A DNA stretch of 8,861 nt from Rhizobacter sp. (lineage in GTDB: Bacteria > Pseudomonadota > Gammaproteobacteria > Burkholderiales > Burkholderiaceae_C), in assembly GCA_025351675.1 (NCBI GenBank), contig JANXVK010000237.1, forward strand, positions 1 to 8,861, in the 5' to 3' direction. Shown here piece by piece: positions 6,496 to 8,861 of the stretch. Numbering within the stretch: the stretch's first letter is position 1; the number at the start of each line of letters is the position of its first letter. The notes under the pieces were generated by a model. The model was not told the origin of the DNA. It made no database searches and saw nothing but the letters and a program-made list of their open reading frames with translations. The position numbers and the translations under genes are program-made.

Positions 6496-7364
6496 CAATG
6501 CGAGAGGGCGGCTTCGGCCGACTCGAAGTGGTTCGCGAGGCGCGCTGCGTTAGGCCCGAACGCATAGGCATCCATGCCGATGCTGCCCATCTCGACGCTC
6601 GCGTGCAGCCGCACCGGCGCGTCGTCGCGCCCGCCGGCGCCGGCGGCAACAAACCACGGCAGCAGGTGCTCGTCGGTCGGGTGCATGTCGACGGCATGCG
6701 GCGCGCTGCGGCGGTAGTCAGCGAGTGATTCCCAGTCGCGTGCTTCGCTGCGCGCGCGCATCCACTCGCGGAAGGCTGCGCTCTCGGGGACCTCGGGCTG
6801 CTTGGCCGAGGGTCGCAGCCCGCCGGCGAAAGCGCGCCGCAGGTTGTGCGTGATGCTGCCGGTGCCCAGGATCAGCACGCCTTCGTCGGCGAGAGAGCTG
6901 AGCGCGGCGCCGAGCGCGAGCTGCTGCGCCGGCGACTGGTTCGGCACGAACGCGAGCGGCAGGATCGGCACGTCGGCGTGCGGGTAGATGTAGCGCAGCG
7001 CCGTCCAGATGCCGTGGTCGAGGCCGCCTTCGTCGAGCGTGTGCGACGCGAGTTGCGCGCCTTCGAGCAGCGCGGCCACCCGGCGCGCGAGATCGGGGGC
7101 GCCGGCCGCGTCGTAGCGCATCTCGTTCAAACGCGAATCGAAGTTGCCGAAGTCGTAGACCGCTTGGTGTCGCGCCGCGGCCAGCAGCACCGGTGCGCGC
7201 GCGGCGGTGTGGGCCGAGACCACGAGGATCGCTTTCGGGCGGCCAAACTCGGCGTCGATCGCCGGACCGAGCGTCTTCATGAACGCGCCCGCGGCGCCGG
7301 GTTCGAGCGCGATCATCGGCGAGCCGTGGGAGACGAAGATCGCGGGCAGGGCAGTGTTCTTCAT
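6495..7364 (-). CDS. DODA/YgiD-type class III extradiol dioxygenase (LigB-like)
   Basis: 289 residues from the ATG at 7364. The family contains plant and bacterial 4,5-DOPA extradiol dioxygenases and E. coli YgiD: single-domain, LigB-like, metal-dependent enzymes that open catechol rings. Conserved His positions are visible: H13 (FVSHGSPM), H52 (VVSAH), H117 (LDHGIW), H173 (GSITHNL) and H228 in HPTDEHLLP. The first two with H228 are the likely metal ligands, and H173 a likely catalytic residue by analogy with YgiD. FDSRLNEMRYDAAGAPDLA also fits the family. The physiological substrate is unknown. The chosen start gives MKNTALPAIFVSHGSP, the normal beginning; a GTG at 7418 would add 18 non-family residues. 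It overlaps the RimJ-like gene by one base, and diverges from the YbbP-type permease across 171 bases. The Shine-Dalgarno is weak. Confidence 0.9.
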   Translation of the reverse strand: MKNTALPAIFVSHGSPMIALEPGAAGAFMKTLGPAIDAEFGRPKAILVVSAHTAARAPVLLAAARHQAVYDFGNFDSRLNEMRYDAAGAPDLARRVAALLEGAQLASHTLDEGGLDHGIWTALRYIYPHADVPILPLAFVPNQSPAQQLALGAALSSLADEGVLILGTGSITHNLRRAFAGGLRPSAKQPEVPESAAFREWMRARSEARDWESLADYRRSAPHAVDMHPTDEHLLPWFVAAGAGGRDDAPVRLHASVEMGSIGMDAYAFGPNAARLANHFESAEAALSH

Positions 7365-7535
7365 GCGGTCATTACAGCACCGGGGCCGCGTGTGTGCGTT
7401 CGAGGCGCTTGCATGCACCGTTCATTGGAGTCCTTCGTGCTGCGCACTCCGGTGTTCGCCCTTGGGGCGACCCGGCGGGCGCGCAAAGTCCTTGACCCGG
7501 TGGGAGCCCGGCGGAGTCGTGTAAGTTCCGCCTCC
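7365..7535. promoter_or_regulatory. Divergent intergenic region, dioxygenase versus YbbP-type permease
   Basis: 171 bases that must hold both divergent promoters. I see a TTGACC (7492-7497) that could be a -35 for the permease gene, but no convincing -10 at 16-18 bases downstream. A perfect six-base inverted repeat TCGCCC / GGGCGA (7456-7461 and 7465-7470) is present. No clear known operator is visible. Confidence 0.3.
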
Positions 7536-8861
7536 ATGACCGACACGACCACGACAATCGCCCGCGCCCCTTCTGTCTGGCGGCTGGCCTGGCGCCAGAT
7601 GGCACGCGATTTTCGTGCCGGCGAGTTGCGCCTGCTGGTGGTCGCGGTGATGCTCGCGGTCGCGGCGCTCAGCGCGGTCGGCTTCTTCGCCGACCGCATC
7701 AACGGCGGCCTCGCGCGCGACGCACGCCAACTGCTCGGCGGCGACGCGATCATCTCGTCGGACCAGCCCGCGCCGGCCGCGTTCGCCGCCAAGGCGCGCG
7801 AGCTCGGTTTGACAACGGCGACGACCGCCGGCTTTCCGAGCATGGGTCGCGCAACCGAATCGCAGGGTGGCGCCTCGCGCCTCGTCAGTGTGAAGGCGGT
7901 CAGTGACGCCTACCCGTTGCGCGGCAAGGTCACGGTCGGCGGTGCGGCCGGCACGAAAGACGAAGTGCGCACTGGCGCGCCCGCGGCCGGCAGCGTCTGG
8001 GTCGACCCGGCGCTGCTCGGCGCGTTGAACCTTCAGACCGGCGACATGCTGCTGCTCGGCGACGCCAGCCTGCGCATCGCGCAAAGCATCGTCAACGAGC
8101 CCGACCGTGGCACCGGCTTCTCATCGTTCGCGCCGCGCGTGTTGTTGAACGAGGCCGACCTGCCCGCGACCGGCCTGATCCAGCCGGCCAGCCGCGTCAC
8201 CTACCGCCTCGCTGTGGCCGGCGCCACCGAAGCACCGGTTCGCCAGTTCGTCGACTGGGCCGAGGCGCAGATCAAGAGCGCCAGCCTGCGCGGGCTGCGC
8301 GTCGAATCGCTCGCCACCGGCCGGCCCGAGATGCGCCAGACACTCGACCGCGCGGCCAAGTTCCTGAACCTGGTCGCGCTGCTGTCGGCGCTGCTCGCGG
8401 CCGTCGCGGTCGGCATCGCCTCGCGCGATTTCGCGAGCCGCCACCTCGACGACTGCGCGATGCTGCGCGTGCTCGGCCTGCCGCAGCGCACGATCGCGGC
8501 GCAGTACATCGCGGAGTTCACCGCGATCGGTTTGATCGCGAGCGTGGCCGGCGTCGTGCTCGGCTTCGCGGTGCACTACGTGTTCGTGCTGCTGCTCGCC
8601 GGGCTGGTCGATTCGGCGCTGCCGGCACCGAGCCTGTGGCCGGCACTGTTCGGCATCGGCGTCGGCTTCACGCTGCTGATGGGCTTCGGCCTGCCGCCGG
8701 TGCTGCAACTCGCCCAGGTGCCGCCGCTGCGCGTGATCCGGCGCGACGTCGGCGCCTTGAAGCCGGCATCGATCGCGGTGCTCGGCGCTGGCGCGATCGG
8801 TTTCGTCGCGTTGCTGCTCGCGGTCTCGAGCGACGTGAAGCTCGGTGCGATCGCGGTCGGC
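7536..8861 (+). CDS. YbbP-family ABC transporter permease with FtsX domain (3'-truncated by window)
   Basis: 442 residues are visible with no stop, about half of the roughly 800-residue COG3127 family to which E. coli YbbP belongs. In order: a short cytosolic N-terminus with WRLAWRQMARDFRAGELR, a first membrane helix (about 31-51), and a large MacB-like periplasmic domain (about 55-270). That domain has YbbP-matching segments such as VWVDPALLGALNLQTGD and IVNEPDRG. An FtsX core follows, with helices near 277-297, 330-352 and 368-388, the cytosolic AMLRVLGLPQ coupling segment (308-317), and the family PPLRVIRRD motif (396-404). A further helix begins near 412. YbbP works with the ATPase YbbA, often beside tesA; the transported substrate is not established. 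The ATPase gene is not in the 5' flank here. No clear Shine-Dalgarno is seen; the ATG is the natural family start. Confidence 0.9.
   Translation, partial: MTDTTTTIARAPSVWRLAWRQMARDFRAGELRLLVVAVMLAVAALSAVGFFADRINGGLARDARQLLGGDAIISSDQPAPAAFAAKARELGLTTATTAGFPSMGRATESQGGASRLVSVKAVSDAYPLRGKVTVGGAAGTKDEVRTGAPAAGSVWVDPALLGALNLQTGDMLLLGDASLRIAQSIVNEPDRGTGFSSFAPRVLLNEADLPATGLIQPASRVTYRLAVAGATEAPVRQFVDWAEAQIKSASLRGLRVESLATGRPEMRQTLDRAAKFLNLVALLSALLAAVAVGIASRDFASRHLDDCAMLRVLGLPQRTIAAQYIAEFTAIGLIASVAGVVLGFAVHYVFVLLLAGLVDSALPAPSLWPALFGIGVGFTLLMGFGLPPVLQLAQVPPLRVIRRDVGALKPASIAVLGAGAIGFVALLLAVSSDVKLGAIAVG

Noticed and set aside
7365..7418. Dioxygenase starting at GTG 7418
   Set aside because: The extra 18 residues do not resemble the family; MKNTALPAIFVSHGSP is the expected start.
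8121..8708. 195-codon minus-strand ORF inside the permease gene
   Set aside because: Antisense to the conserved YbbP-type frame, with Arg/Gln/His-rich shadow composition.

Overview
The window is GC-rich and gene-dense. Gene content points to a betaproteobacterium of the order Burkholderiales, in the Rubrivivax/Leptothrix/Comamonadaceae neighbourhood. The hints are a Burkholderia-type CX14CX2C QueE, a PEP-CTERM/exosortase substrate, and a TerC, RimJ-like and YbbP set on one chromosome segment. This placement is an inference from protein style, not from a marker gene. I found no mobile element, CRISPR array, tRNA or rRNA. It reads as ordinary chromosomal core with a few unusual details.

Layout. 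Positions 3-755 (+) hold the C-terminal part of a BMP/PnrA-type ABC transporter solute-binding protein, ending at a strong bidirectional terminator (776-811). That terminator is shared with a convergent RlpA-like cell-wall protein (857-1351, -). Diverging from it are an Add-family deaminase whose motifs fit adenine deaminase (1494-2537, +) and a TerC-family membrane protein (2589-3350, +). The BMP protein and the deaminase together suggest a purine uptake and salvage locus, with rlpA lying between them on the other strand.

The middle has a small conserved-looking Cys-containing protein of unknown function (3371-3718, -). Its upstream region carries two overlapping Fur-box-like sequences. Divergent from it is a queuosine/7-deazaguanine block: a possible promoter, a 5' hairpin, a 29-codon leader ORF that overlaps the queE start by ATGA, queE (3961-4596) and queD (4682-5047). 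QueD makes 6-carboxytetrahydropterin. QueE acts one step later, after QueD's product, to form 7-carboxy-7-deazaguanine. This QueD has Ser where the E. coli enzyme has its catalytic Cys.

The right part has a minus-strand series. A DODA/YgiD-type extradiol dioxygenase (6495-7364) is joined by a TGATG overlap to a RimJ-like GNAT acetyltransferase (5890-6495). A PEP-CTERM exported protein (5097-5792) follows, with a ten-base C tract just upstream of its ribosome binding site. Diverging to the right edge is the N-terminal half of a YbbP/FtsX-type ABC permease (7536 to the end, cut by the window).

No wholly new multi-gene system is evident. The best leads are the Cys-to-Ser QueD, the leader ORF and hairpin before queE, and the Fur-like operator in front of the unknown Cys protein.
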